This document shows positions 34,565 to 42,975 of a stretch of DNA of 64,000 nucleotides, one piece after another; positions within the stretch are counted from its first letter, which is position 1; each line of letters opens with the position of its first letter. A model generated the notes under the pieces. It worked only from the letters and a program-made list of their open reading frames with translations, had not been told where the DNA came from and ran no database searches. A program made the position numbers and the translations under genes. The stretch lies in contig CAWCGF010000003.1 in NCBI GenBank assembly GCA_963794955.1, forward strand, positions 264,022 through 328,021, read 5' to 3'. This DNA comes from JAFDVL01 sp963794955 (GTDB lineage: Bacteria; Acidobacteriota; Blastocatellia; RBC074).

Positions 34565-34605
34565 TGGCGGCGTGGGATCAGAGGGTATCTGGTCCCACGC
34601 CGCCA
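34565..34605. terminator. 13-bp perfect stem hairpin between TBDR and CRTAC1 genes
   Basis: TGGCGGCGTGGGA (34565-34577) pairs with TCCCACGCCGCCA (34593-34605) around a 15-nt loop. It lies between the stop of the TonB receptor (34611) and the CRTAC1 start (34544), both on the minus strand. There is no U-tract, so it may be an attenuating or 3'-stabilising hairpin or another palindromic repeat rather than a classical terminator. Confidence 0.5.
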
Positions 34606-34610
34606 ATACG

Positions 34611-37600
34611 TCAGAACCGCAGGCGCAAGGCGATTTGCCCACTGCGCGGCGCGCTGGCCGTCGTGCCGGGGTCAATGCGCCCGAAACCGGAAATAATGTT
34701 TCCGGCGGCGTCACGCCGCTGGGTCGCCAGCGCATTGCCGTTATCGGGGCCATTCAGCCGGACGCGATTGAGGATGTTGAAAAATTCGGCACGCAACTCG
34801 AAACTCATGCGTTCGCCGATTTTCGTGATCTTGCCAAAGCTCAGATTCTCGTCATACACCCGCGCGAAACGATAATCTGAGTAATAAGGCGCGGACTGAC
34901 CGAACGTCCCCGGTGCCGGATCGGCCCACGCCGCCGGATTCAGCACGAAGTCCTTGCGCGGATCAATGCAACCACAATTCAGGTCTTTGGTGAAAAGCGG
35001 TTGCCCCTCCACACGATTGGCGTAGGTGCCGCGAAAGAGCAACTGAGCGAGATTATTCTGCCCGTTCGGCACCGGAATCGGTTCGCCGCTGCTATAGCGC
35101 AGAATGCCGCTGATGTTCCAACCCGCCAGCAATGTGCGTGTCAAGCCATTGCGATTGATGAAACCGAAGGCCGGCACTTCGTAACGGAAGTTCGTCACGA
35201 AGACATGCGGCTGGTCATTTGGCGAGAGCGCCTTCAGCGAGGCCCAGTTGAAGACATCGTTGACGCGTGTCGTCGCGCCTCCCTGTTCCACTACGGTCGC
35301 CAGGTTCTTCGAGAAAGTGTAAGCGATAGTGAAATCCAGTCCTTTCGAGAAGCGTTTCGTCACCTTCGCCTGCAACGAGTCGTACCAGACGTTGCCCAAC
35401 GGCGCGAGGTCTACGTTCAGGGTGCCGAAGTGAGGGAAAGGACGCAGACTTTGCGCAACCGTCGCCGATAGCGGGAAGCCCGCATAAGGCGCAGCGCCGA
35501 ACCCGCGTGATTTGGCCAGCGCCGAATCAAGCCGTGAAGTCAGCAACGTCCGGTCATCGGCCTTTGTCACATCCAGTCCACGCGCCCGCAACATCTCTGG
35601 CGTCACGGCGTTGAGGTTGAGCAAGCCGTTGGCTTCAAACCACACGCCGCGATTGCCGACATAGGCGACCTCTACCACCAGGTTTTTGCCGAGTTCACGT
35701 TGTAAATTGATCGCCCAATTGCTGATGCGGGGCGGACGACCTGCGTTCGCATCGAGGTGAGCGGGCGGTGAGTTCAATTGTCCGATTTGGGGGCGGATGC
35801 CGGGGTTCAAATTGACGGCGTATAAATCTGCCGTGTTATAAGTCAAGCCATTCTTGAATTGAAAAGCCGCGTCACCAAAGGCCGGTGTACTGAACGATTG
35901 TGCGTTGAAACCAAAGCCCAGTGCCTGGCCTGCGCCGAGGTAGCTGAACCCGCTCAATTGTCCGTAAGTAATGCCCCAACCCAGACGCAATACGGTTTTG
36001 GGATTGATTGACCAGGCCGCGCCCAAGCGCGGGCCGAACGCCCAGGGATAGGTTTCGGCAAAGTCACAGTTGCAACGGCCTGGGCCATTGCCGATATACC
36101 GCGTCGCGCCTTTCAGTCCGCCCGCCGCCGGATTCGGAATCGTCGGATCGAACATCGAAAGGCGATCATGCACTTCGTGCAGCGGGTTCTGGAAATCGTA
36201 GCGCAAGCCTAGATTTAGCGTCAGTCCAGAGCGAACTTTCCAGTCGTCCTGCACGAAAGCCGCCCAGGTCGCGCGGCGAAAGCCAACCGAGGTGGGATTG
36301 CTGATCGAAGCGTTATCCACCAGACCTAACAGGAAGCTGGCATAGTTTGACCCGATAGAACCGCCCCCGATATTCGTGGTGTTCAGATAGGGCAAACCTG
36401 TCTGCGCTCCGGCAAAAGCATAAGTGCCGAGCGCGCCCTGTTGAGCCAGGTTGTTGAAGGTGTCAATGCGGAATTCGCCGCCGAATTTGGTTGAATGGTT
36501 GCCGTGACTCCAGGTCATGTTTTCATAGACCGTCGGTTTGTCGGCGGTATACAACTGATAATTGGTTGGCCCGATATTATCCGCCGCTCCCAGATTAGTG
36601 ATGCGTGGAAAGCCTGGCACAAGCGCGCCACGCAATCCCAGTTGCGTCACTGAATCATAGTCGGTGATCGGCGTGGTGTCAGGGTTGTAATACCGCTGAT
36701 AACCGATGCCGAAGTGATTGAGCAACGTCGGGCGCAGGGTGTGGTCGTAGTTGATACGCACCGTCTTGCTGGTGATCGGTTGATCGCGCCGCGCCGAAAT
36801 TGGATCGGGCAAGCCGTCCTGCCCGTTGTCCTTGCGCGTGCGCTGCATGCCGAAATAGACCGAAAGCTTCGCGTTGTCAGTGAAGTTGTGGTCTACCTTC
36901 CAACTATAAATCTGTTCGATGCGGCGATAGCTGAAGCGGCGCTCGAAATTGTTGTTGAGCAGGTTGGCGTATTGCGATTGCACCGCCGGGAATAGGCTTT
37001 GGACCTTGACCGCAACGGGATCGAAGCGCGCTGTCGGAATTTTGTTGCCGGGGAATTGATCACGTACCAACTGACCATTCACCAGGCGCGTCGTCGCCGG
37101 GTCATAAATCGCGCCTTCGAGAATGTCGCGTCCGAGCGTGTCTTTGCCGAGTACGCGCCCCGTCAGCAATTGGCTGAAGTCGCCGTTGCGATAGAGGTTG
37201 GTTGGGATGGTGCCGAAGCCATTGAAGCGATTATCGCGTTGATGATAGACCTCAGTCGAGAAGAAAAAGAAAGTACGATCTGCATCGTAACCAACTGGGC
37301 CAAACAGTTTCTTCGGCAATTTGATCGGGCCGCCGAACGTGCCGCCGAAGTCATGCTGGCGAATCTTGGTTTTCGTTTTTTTGCCCGTCGCGTCAATCGG
37401 GGCAAAGGTCGGCGCGGCATTGAGCGCTTCATTGTTCAGATAATCATAGACCGAGCCATGAAACGCTTTCGTCCCGGAGCGCGCGGTAAAGTTCAGCAAG
37501 CCGCCGCCGACTTGGCCGAATTCCGCCGAGAAGTTGCTCGATTGCACCGTGAACTCTTCAATGGCATCCAGCGTCGGCTGCAATTCATTGAACAGGCGCG

Positions 37601-38201
37601 GATCGAGCGCGCTGGTCGAATCCTGCCCTTCAAAGATCACGCGAAACGTGCCGCGCGGGCTGCCATTGACGCGCACACTGTTCCAGCCTGTGATCGAAGT
37701 GCCTGGCGCAAGCGAGAGAAACGACAGCGGGTTGCGCACGCCATTATTCGCAAAGTTCAGCGGCAACTGATTGACCTTGTCACCATTGAGCACCGTGCTT
37801 TGCTCGACCGATTCGGTGCGCAATAACGAAGCATCCGCCGTCACCGTGACCGTTTCGCTGGCTTCTCCGATTTCCAGCGTCACATCCACGCGCACAGATT
37901 GCGCTACCTGTACGGTGACGCCGGTGCGCAGGTAGGTGCGAAACCCTACTTTTTCAACCCGCAGGCTGTATAAACCTGCCGGAATCGAAGGGATTGTGAA
38001 ATTGCCCGTATCAGTGCTTTGCGCATTGAACGTAACCCCCGAAGCAAGATTGGTGGCGACGACTGGCACACCAGGTATGACTGCGCCGCTCTGGTCAGCC
38101 ACACTTCCGGTAATAGTTCCGCGGTCGCTTTGCGCCAAGGCTGTGGGAATGGAAAACAACATTGCCATCGCCAAGCCCAGCAGATGGATTCGTGATTTCA
38201 T
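34611..38201 (-). CDS. Oar-like TonB-dependent receptor
   Basis: Intact 1196-residue outer-membrane receptor. Signal peptide (IHLLGLAMAMLFSIPTALAQS), carboxypeptidase-regulatory-like domain (TITGSVADQSGAVIPGVPV...GLYSLRVEKVGFRT), plug (EASETVTVTADASLLRTES, LNGDKVNQLPL, EFTVQSSNFSAEFGQVGGGLLN, TKAFHGSVYDYLNNEALN) and a long barrel ending with QIALRLRF. No frameshift. ATG 38201 has AGGAGG 5-6 bp upstream. Very similar in layout to the receptor at 25660-28975 but not a close copy. Probably imports polymer fragments; it stands upstream of the CRTAC1 operon and downstream of a pseudogene. Confidence 0.93.
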   Translation of the reverse strand: MKSRIHLLGLAMAMLFSIPTALAQSDRGTITGSVADQSGAVIPGVPVVATNLASGVTFNAQSTDTGNFTIPSIPAGLYSLRVEKVGFRTYLRTGVTVQVAQSVRVDVTLEIGEASETVTVTADASLLRTESVEQSTVLNGDKVNQLPLNFANNGVRNPLSFLSLAPGTSITGWNSVRVNGSPRGTFRVIFEGQDSTSALDPRLFNELQPTLDAIEEFTVQSSNFSAEFGQVGGGLLNFTARSGTKAFHGSVYDYLNNEALNAAPTFAPIDATGKKTKTKIRQHDFGGTFGGPIKLPKKLFGPVGYDADRTFFFFSTEVYHQRDNRFNGFGTIPTNLYRNGDFSQLLTGRVLGKDTLGRDILEGAIYDPATTRLVNGQLVRDQFPGNKIPTARFDPVAVKVQSLFPAVQSQYANLLNNNFERRFSYRRIEQIYSWKVDHNFTDNAKLSVYFGMQRTRKDNGQDGLPDPISARRDQPITSKTVRINYDHTLRPTLLNHFGIGYQRYYNPDTTPITDYDSVTQLGLRGALVPGFPRITNLGAADNIGPTNYQLYTADKPTVYENMTWSHGNHSTKFGGEFRIDTFNNLAQQGALGTYAFAGAQTGLPYLNTTNIGGGSIGSNYASFLLGLVDNASISNPTSVGFRRATWAAFVQDDWKVRSGLTLNLGLRYDFQNPLHEVHDRLSMFDPTIPNPAAGGLKGATRYIGNGPGRCNCDFAETYPWAFGPRLGAAWSINPKTVLRLGWGITYGQLSGFSYLGAGQALGFGFNAQSFSTPAFGDAAFQFKNGLTYNTADLYAVNLNPGIRPQIGQLNSPPAHLDANAGRPPRISNWAINLQRELGKNLVVEVAYVGNRGVWFEANGLLNLNAVTPEMLRARGLDVTKADDRTLLTSRLDSALAKSRGFGAAPYAGFPLSATVAQSLRPFPHFGTLNVDLAPLGNVWYDSLQAKVTKRFSKGLDFTIAYTFSKNLATVVEQGGATTRVNDVFNWASLKALSPNDQPHVFVTNFRYEVPAFGFINRNGLTRTLLAGWNISGILRYSSGEPIPVPNGQNNLAQLLFRGTYANRVEGQPLFTKDLNCGCIDPRKDFVLNPAAWADPAPGTFGQSAPYYSDYRFARVYDENLSFGKITKIGERMSFELRAEFFNILNRVRLNGPDNGNALATQRRDAAGNIISGFGRIDPGTTASAPRSGQIALRLRF

Positions 38202-38313
38202 AAGGAGCCTCCTGTTTGTTCCTGGAAAATCGGCCTACCTGCGTCTATTCGACGAAAGGTTTGGCCAACGGATGTTGATTGATACGCCTTTGGGGGGCGT
38301 CGTCTTGTTTGGG

Positions 38314-39725
38314 TTAGGCTAGTAAATCCTTGATGACGTGACCATGCACATTCGTTAGTCGGCGTTCGAGGCCGTTGTGGTAATACGTCAGCCGGTCGTG
38401 ATGCAGCCCCATCAGGTGCAGTATCGTCGCGTTGAAATCGTAAACCTCGACCGGATTGACCACCGCTTTTGCGCCGAACTCATCGCTCTCGCCGTAACTG
38501 AAAGCCTTCTTCACGCCTGCTCCGGCAAGGAAGCAAGTGAAAGCGTCGGGGTTGTGATCGCGCCCCGTACCGTTGCCTTGCAGAAAGGGCATGCGTCCGA
38601 ACTCAGTGCACCACACCACCAGAGTATGTTCGAGTAGTCCCCGCTGTTGCAAGTCTGCAATCAATGCCGCCGCGCGAGGATACAATTTTTGGCGTATTCG
38701 CGTTTCAGTTCGGTTCCGGTATCAAGGCCGTATTCTTTGTGAATGGATTCCGGTTCGTTGGCAAGGTCCATCACTTTGGGAACTGACATCTGCATCTTGC
38801 CCGCTAGTTTATAACTTGCGATGCGAGCCGCAAGGTCAGCGTCGCTCGGCTGGCGGTTGAGCAGTAATTGAAAACAACGCTGCACCTGCGCCTGAAAATC
38901 AACTGGCGAGGTTTCCTGCACGGCACATTGCGCGAGCAGGTTGGCTTGCTCCACGACAAAGTCGCTGTTCATCAGATTGAGCGCCTGCAACGGCGTAGTG
39001 GAAACCAGACGCCGGGGGCGAACCTGACCGCAATCGGGGAAATCGAAGGCGGTGAAAATCTGGTCGTCCACGCGGCGCATCCGTTCCTGATACAGCATGC
39101 GCCGCCACGTTTGCGGGCCATGATTATCAACCACCTCCCACTGCGCATAGGTTTTTTTGACGTTGTGAATGCGGTAGCCGCGACCGCCAATCGTGAGGTC
39201 GAGTTTGCCAGAGGCTTGTAGGACAGCATCACGAATGACTTCGGCCTCGACGCGGCGCGGAGCAAAGCGCCACAGCAGCGTGTCCCCGGCGTCCGCTCGC
39301 AACCCGTCTTCGCGCGGCGCGCTGGATTGGCGGAAGGCGTCGGTCATCACGATGCGGCGGATGAGGTCTTTGACGCTCCACGACTTCGCGCCACTGTCCT
39401 GCGGTTTCACGAATTCGGCGGCGAGATAATCGAGCAATTCGGGATGGCTTGGCAGCGCACCGGCTGGCAGACCGGATGATCCGCCTTTGAGCAGCGCTCC
39501 CCGCTGATCCACGCGGAATCCTGATTGTTGCTTTCCCGTCCCGTGACACTTGCTGCATTTTTCTTCCAAGATTGGACGGATATGCTTCTCAAAATCAACT
39601 GTCTGCGTTGTCGTGAAGCTGGTGGCGGCAACCTCGCGCTGGCTGATTGCGGTCAATGCAAACGCGCACAACGCGCCCATAACGGTGATGAGTTTGAGAT
39701 GTGATTGAATGACTTTCATAACCAA
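38314..39725 (-). pseudogene. Collapsed PSD1 (PSCyt1/DUF1549/DUF1553) plus DUF1501 fusion remnant
   Basis: One 1.4-kb stretch contains pieces of two genes that normally total about 4 kb. From the 5' end: a signal peptide; a planctomycete cytochrome domain start (HIRPILEEKCSKCHGTGKQ, GALLKGGSSG); an abrupt jump to the DUF1553 C-terminal part (HPELLDYLAAEFV, DLIRRIVMTDAFRQSS, RLVSTTPLQALNLMNSDFV); another jump at DADLAARIASYKLAGKMQ into the middle of DUF1501; and finally, out of frame at 38661-38685, the DUF1501 C-terminus (LQQRGLLEHTLVVWCTEFGRMP...IKDLLA). The first two joins keep the frame, the third does not. No mobile element is present, so recombination between short repeats is likely, or an assembly collapse. 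Confidence 0.8.
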
Positions 39726-39760
39726 GCTTGTTTGCGATATTCCCTATTGAAGGTCACGCG

Positions 39761-41263
39761 CTAGTTGCGACAGACTTGCCCAATAACTGCCAATTTAGCA
39801 TTGCTTAAATAGCCATACCGATTGATCCAGATGCCGTGCGGACTGGCGCGCCAGGCCGTCTGCAAGCGTTGGCGAAAATCCGCCAGCGGCCCATCGCCAT
39901 GCGCGATGGCATAAACTGGCGTGGCACCACTTTCAGCCTGCGCCTGCTTGATCTTGCGAGCTTGGGCTTGCGCGCCGACCGGATGCGCTTCGTGGGGTTC
40001 GGGATAATGGTAAGCAGATAATTTGGCCAAACCTTGATCGTCGGCGATGTCAAGCAAACGCACCAGCACCCGCGCCAACAAGGTTTCGGATAACGCGGGA
40101 TTCGCCCTTTGCAACGCATCGCCATAAAACCGTAGCATCAAGGGCCAGTGCATTGTGTAAAGCTTCACGCCAATGCCAACGCTGTGTTTCGCGACGCGTG
40201 CGTAATCCATTCCGCCCAATAACGAGAACGGCGGCGGAAAAGCGTTGGGCATCAGTTGCTTGCCCGCTTCGTCGAGTACCTTGCGGAAACCTGCCAGCAA
40301 TTCGTCTGCGAGCATGGCTTTGAAACGCAATAAGTCGCCTAGCCCCGGATGCTCAACCAGATATTTCGACAAGTGATAACGCGCGCCGTCGCCTTCCAAC
40401 CAGCGTTCCAAATCAGCATTCGTCAAGCCGCCGTGCAGCGTGCGGTAACATTCTGCCGCTTGCTCGCGCATTCGTTTGAAATCAATGCCCAATCGCTCGG
40501 CGGCTTGTTCGGCATGCACGCTGAAATCGAGAAACACATCGTCCAGCAGGTAAGGCGGGTATTCAGGCCAGTCCGTGCGAATGCCGTCAATTTCTGGATA
40601 AGCGTGGCACAAATCGCGCAAGAGCGCAGCGGTATAAGCGCGAATGTGCGGACTGGCGAGCGAGCCGTTATTGGCCATGCGTCGTGGGGGAATGCGTCCA
40701 TCAGGCAAGCGCGCGCGGTCATCCTCTTGCGGCCCACCGAATTGCACCCGATAGCCGGGTGGAATCGCCGCCTGCACCTGCAAATAAACTTGCAAGCCAG
40801 CGGCTTTGGCGGCGCGCACAAATTCGCCCACGATCTGGCCGTCGCGTTTGGTCAATTCATTGGGCACTGAAGGTTGATAGCGCAAGCCAGCATAGAACTT
40901 GAGGTCAGGCGCGTAACTCGGTGCGGTGCGCACATACAGTTCGTGCCGTCCCCACAACGGACGATCCAGCAACCGCACCTTGCCCGCCCCCGCATCGTCA
41001 GGTGGTTCGCGACTGCCGCTGCGTTCATCGGCAAGTTCCATAACATAGGGCGAGGTCGTCACCGCATTGGCTCCGGCGCGCTTGAGGTTACGCAGGACAC
41101 CGGCAATGCTTTCATTTTGAATGAACTCCGGCATCACCGTGATGCCGAGCAATCGCTTGGGCGCAGGCGGCAGGCCAAACGATGTGAATGCGCCCGCCGC
41201 GCTTACGTTAAGGAATTGGCGGCGTGTCAACCGTTCGTTGATGAATAGTGAATCTGTTGGCAT
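39761..41263 (-). CDS. Tat-exported TIM-barrel-like protein, putative glycoside hydrolase
   Basis: About 500 residues. Tat signal NERLTRRQFLNVSAAGAF. No family is recognised with certainty. The body resembles a (beta/alpha)8 glycosidase-type enzyme: FIQNESIAGVLRNLKRAGANAVTTSPYV, AAKAAGLQVYLQVQAA, EIDGIRTDWPEYPPY (candidate acid on a strand end) and TMHWPLMLRFYGD. A C-terminal segment GHP-type LSAYHYPEPHE may close the barrel. ATG 41263 is preferred to the upstream frame because it precedes the Tat motif directly. Downstream of the cycloisomerase-like gene with a 65-bp gap, so probably co-transcribed and involved in the same sugar-acid pathway. Confidence 0.65.
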   Translation of the reverse strand: MPTDSLFINERLTRRQFLNVSAAGAFTSFGLPPAPKRLLGITVMPEFIQNESIAGVLRNLKRAGANAVTTSPYVMELADERSGSREPPDDAGAGKVRLLDRPLWGRHELYVRTAPSYAPDLKFYAGLRYQPSVPNELTKRDGQIVGEFVRAAKAAGLQVYLQVQAAIPPGYRVQFGGPQEDDRARLPDGRIPPRRMANNGSLASPHIRAYTAALLRDLCHAYPEIDGIRTDWPEYPPYLLDDVFLDFSVHAEQAAERLGIDFKRMREQAAECYRTLHGGLTNADLERWLEGDGARYHLSKYLVEHPGLGDLLRFKAMLADELLAGFRKVLDEAGKQLMPNAFPPPFSLLGGMDYARVAKHSVGIGVKLYTMHWPLMLRFYGDALQRANPALSETLLARVLVRLLDIADDQGLAKLSAYHYPEPHEAHPVGAQAQARKIKQAQAESGATPVYAIAHGDGPLADFRQRLQTAWRASPHGIWINRYGYLSNAKLAVIGQVCRN

Positions 41264-41328
41264 AGATGTTATTTCTGAAAACAAAACTGAGGTACACACA
41301 ACCATCTCTGATAGGCGCGTATGATCAT

Positions 41329-42486
41329 TTAGTCGCAATGCAAATACTTAACGGTCAGTTTTTCCAGCGACTGTTCATCAATGGTGATGCCTAACCCAGG
41401 GTCTTGCGGAACAGCGATAAAGCCGTCCTGCTGGACAAAGGGCTGGGCGCACAGTGTTTCTCGAATGGCGTTGGGCGTGCGATCAAATTCCATGACCGGT
41501 TCCTGCAAAAAAGGTTCCGGTTGCCGTGCAGGTGGACACGGCGGAAGGATCGAAGCCAGATGCAGCGTCGCCGCAATCATCACTGGCGAACCCCAGACAT
41601 GCGGGTAAACGCGAACACCAAAGGCGCTCGCCATATCGGCAATGCGCCGCATCTCGGTCAGTCCACCCGCATGCATAATGTCCGGTTGGGCAATATCAAT
41701 GACGCGCTCTGCCAGAAAATCCCTGAAATCAAAGCGCGTGCGCAAACATTCCCCCCCGGCAATCGCCATGGGTAAAGCGGCTTTCACCTGCCGATACGCG
41801 GTCAGATCATTAGTGTTTACCGGCTCTTCAAACCAGCAAATATTCAAATCCGCCAGCGCCAGCCCCATCCTAATCGCTGTGGCGGCGTTGTAAGCCTGAT
41901 TGGCATCCACGGCGAGGTAAACGTATGGGCCAATGGCCTCTCGTAGTGCCGTGACCCGTTTGATGTCCTCGGCAAAGGGCAATCCGCCCACCTTGGTTTT
42001 CATTCCCTTGAAGCCTTCGTCAACATACGCTCTGGCTTCGTCCAGTAAACGAGTCGGAAACTCGCCATCAGTGTAGTAAAGACCTGTGGCGTAGGCGACT
42101 ATTTTATCGCGCACTCGGCCTCCCAACAGGTCTGAGACTGACAATCCGGTTGCTTTCCCTGCGAGGTCCCACAAGGCAATATCAATGGCGCTGAGCGCAT
42201 TCCCGCCAAAACCGCCTGCCAGATTGCCGTTGTACAAGGCATGAAACATTTTCTCCCACAAGCCAATCCGGTTCATGGGATTCTGCCCAAACAGAAGCGG
42301 TGCAAATATTTCTTGTATGATGGCACTGGCCGCGCCGCCTGCGCCTTCTCCCCATCCCACCAGGCCGTTGTCAGTCGTGAGTTTGACTAAGCCGGTGCAG
42401 CGTTTATCTGTCCAGCCCTGCGACCAGCCAAAAGGAGGCGAAATGGCACTTTGTAAGTGAAAGATTTCAATGTTGGTGATTTTCAT
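41329..42486 (-). CDS. Enolase-superfamily enzyme, D-galactarolactone cycloisomerase-like
   Basis: 385 residues. Base lysines in GMKTKVGGLPFAEDI, metal site in LAVDANQAYN, CWFEEPVN and IAGGECLRTR, and the distal His in VYPHVWGSPVMIAATL. The C-terminal EPVMEFDRTPNAIRETL and PGLGITIDEQSLEK closely recall D-galactarolactone cycloisomerase (Gci), which opens galactarolactone in the oxidative galacturonate pathway; the assignment rests on these motifs. It diverges from the 42976 cassette, separated by 489 bp. Together with the talarate-type enzyme and KduD-like SDR it supports galacturonate/galactarate use. Confidence 0.85.
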   Translation of the reverse strand: MKITNIEIFHLQSAISPPFGWSQGWTDKRCTGLVKLTTDNGLVGWGEGAGGAASAIIQEIFAPLLFGQNPMNRIGLWEKMFHALYNGNLAGGFGGNALSAIDIALWDLAGKATGLSVSDLLGGRVRDKIVAYATGLYYTDGEFPTRLLDEARAYVDEGFKGMKTKVGGLPFAEDIKRVTALREAIGPYVYLAVDANQAYNAATAIRMGLALADLNICWFEEPVNTNDLTAYRQVKAALPMAIAGGECLRTRFDFRDFLAERVIDIAQPDIMHAGGLTEMRRIADMASAFGVRVYPHVWGSPVMIAATLHLASILPPCPPARQPEPFLQEPVMEFDRTPNAIRETLCAQPFVQQDGFIAVPQDPGLGITIDEQSLEKLTVKYLHCD

Positions 42487-42736
42487 GGCGGAAAATTCGT
42501 TGCACTAAACAGAATGATGTAATTGTTCTCGTTATAACTTGAACGAGCATAAAGGCTCCTATATTTTGCCGTCAATCGAAAATACCGGAAGGGCCTTTCA
42601 GAAAAACTGAAAGCGAAGAGAAAGGGCAAACCACTATGTTATGTAATTCTCTACAGTCTGAAATCTGTGTCAATCCCGCTACCATTTTAGGCACAACATG
42701 ATTTTGCTTAGTCTCGTCTAAGTTCTGTCCAGTCTT

Positions 42737-42768
42737 TGTCAAGCCTTTTTCTGGAAAAAGGCTTGACA
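42737..42768. promoter_or_regulatory. 32-bp perfect palindrome overlapping a -35 box, candidate operator
   Basis: TGTCAAGCCTTTTTC (42737-42751) and GAAAAAGGCTTGACA (42754-42768) are exact reverse complements around TG. Each outer end is a TTGACA hexamer facing outwards. The right one is the -35 of the cassette promoter; the left one lacks a good -10. Size and position suit an operator for a dimeric regulator or a former element end. Confidence 0.7.
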
Positions 42769-42791
42769 GGAAATTGGCAGTGAGTTATATT
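42763..42791 (+). promoter_or_regulatory. Sigma-70-type promoter of the 42976 cassette
   Basis: TTGACA (42763-42768), a 17-bp spacer, and TATATT (42786-42791) give near-consensus boxes at ideal spacing. Transcription should start near 42798, leaving a leader of about 180 nt before the SDR/DUF2867 gene. Confidence 0.75.
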
Positions 42792-42975
42792 GATTCTTGT
42801 GAGAGAAATTCAGGTGATACCGGGATGCAATTTAAGCTCAATGCGCTCAATACAACCAGCCCCGCCGAGTATTTTCGTGTTTATGCCGAAATCAAGGTTT
42901 CAAAGCGTAATACACACCAAGTGAAGCTGGCGCGCATTATTTTAGTGGAGATGGTTCAGCACAACGTAGGAAGAC

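Larger units (their letters stand above)
42487..42975. other. Divergent intergenic region with promoter and palindromes
   Basis: 489 bp between divergent genes. It holds a hairpin CTTTCAG-AAAAA-CTGAAAG (42595-42613), the palindrome and promoter at 42737-42791, and a possible small ORF (ATG 42825 to 42989, 54 codons, MQFKLNALNTTSPAEYF...) that overlaps the next gene by 14 bp. The ORF has no family match and no strong ribosome-binding site and may be a leader. Confidence 0.6.

Noticed and set aside
36999..37826. 275-codon plus-strand ORF opposite the TonB receptor
   Set aside because: Arg/Ala-rich shadow frame; the minus strand encodes conserved receptor plug sequence.
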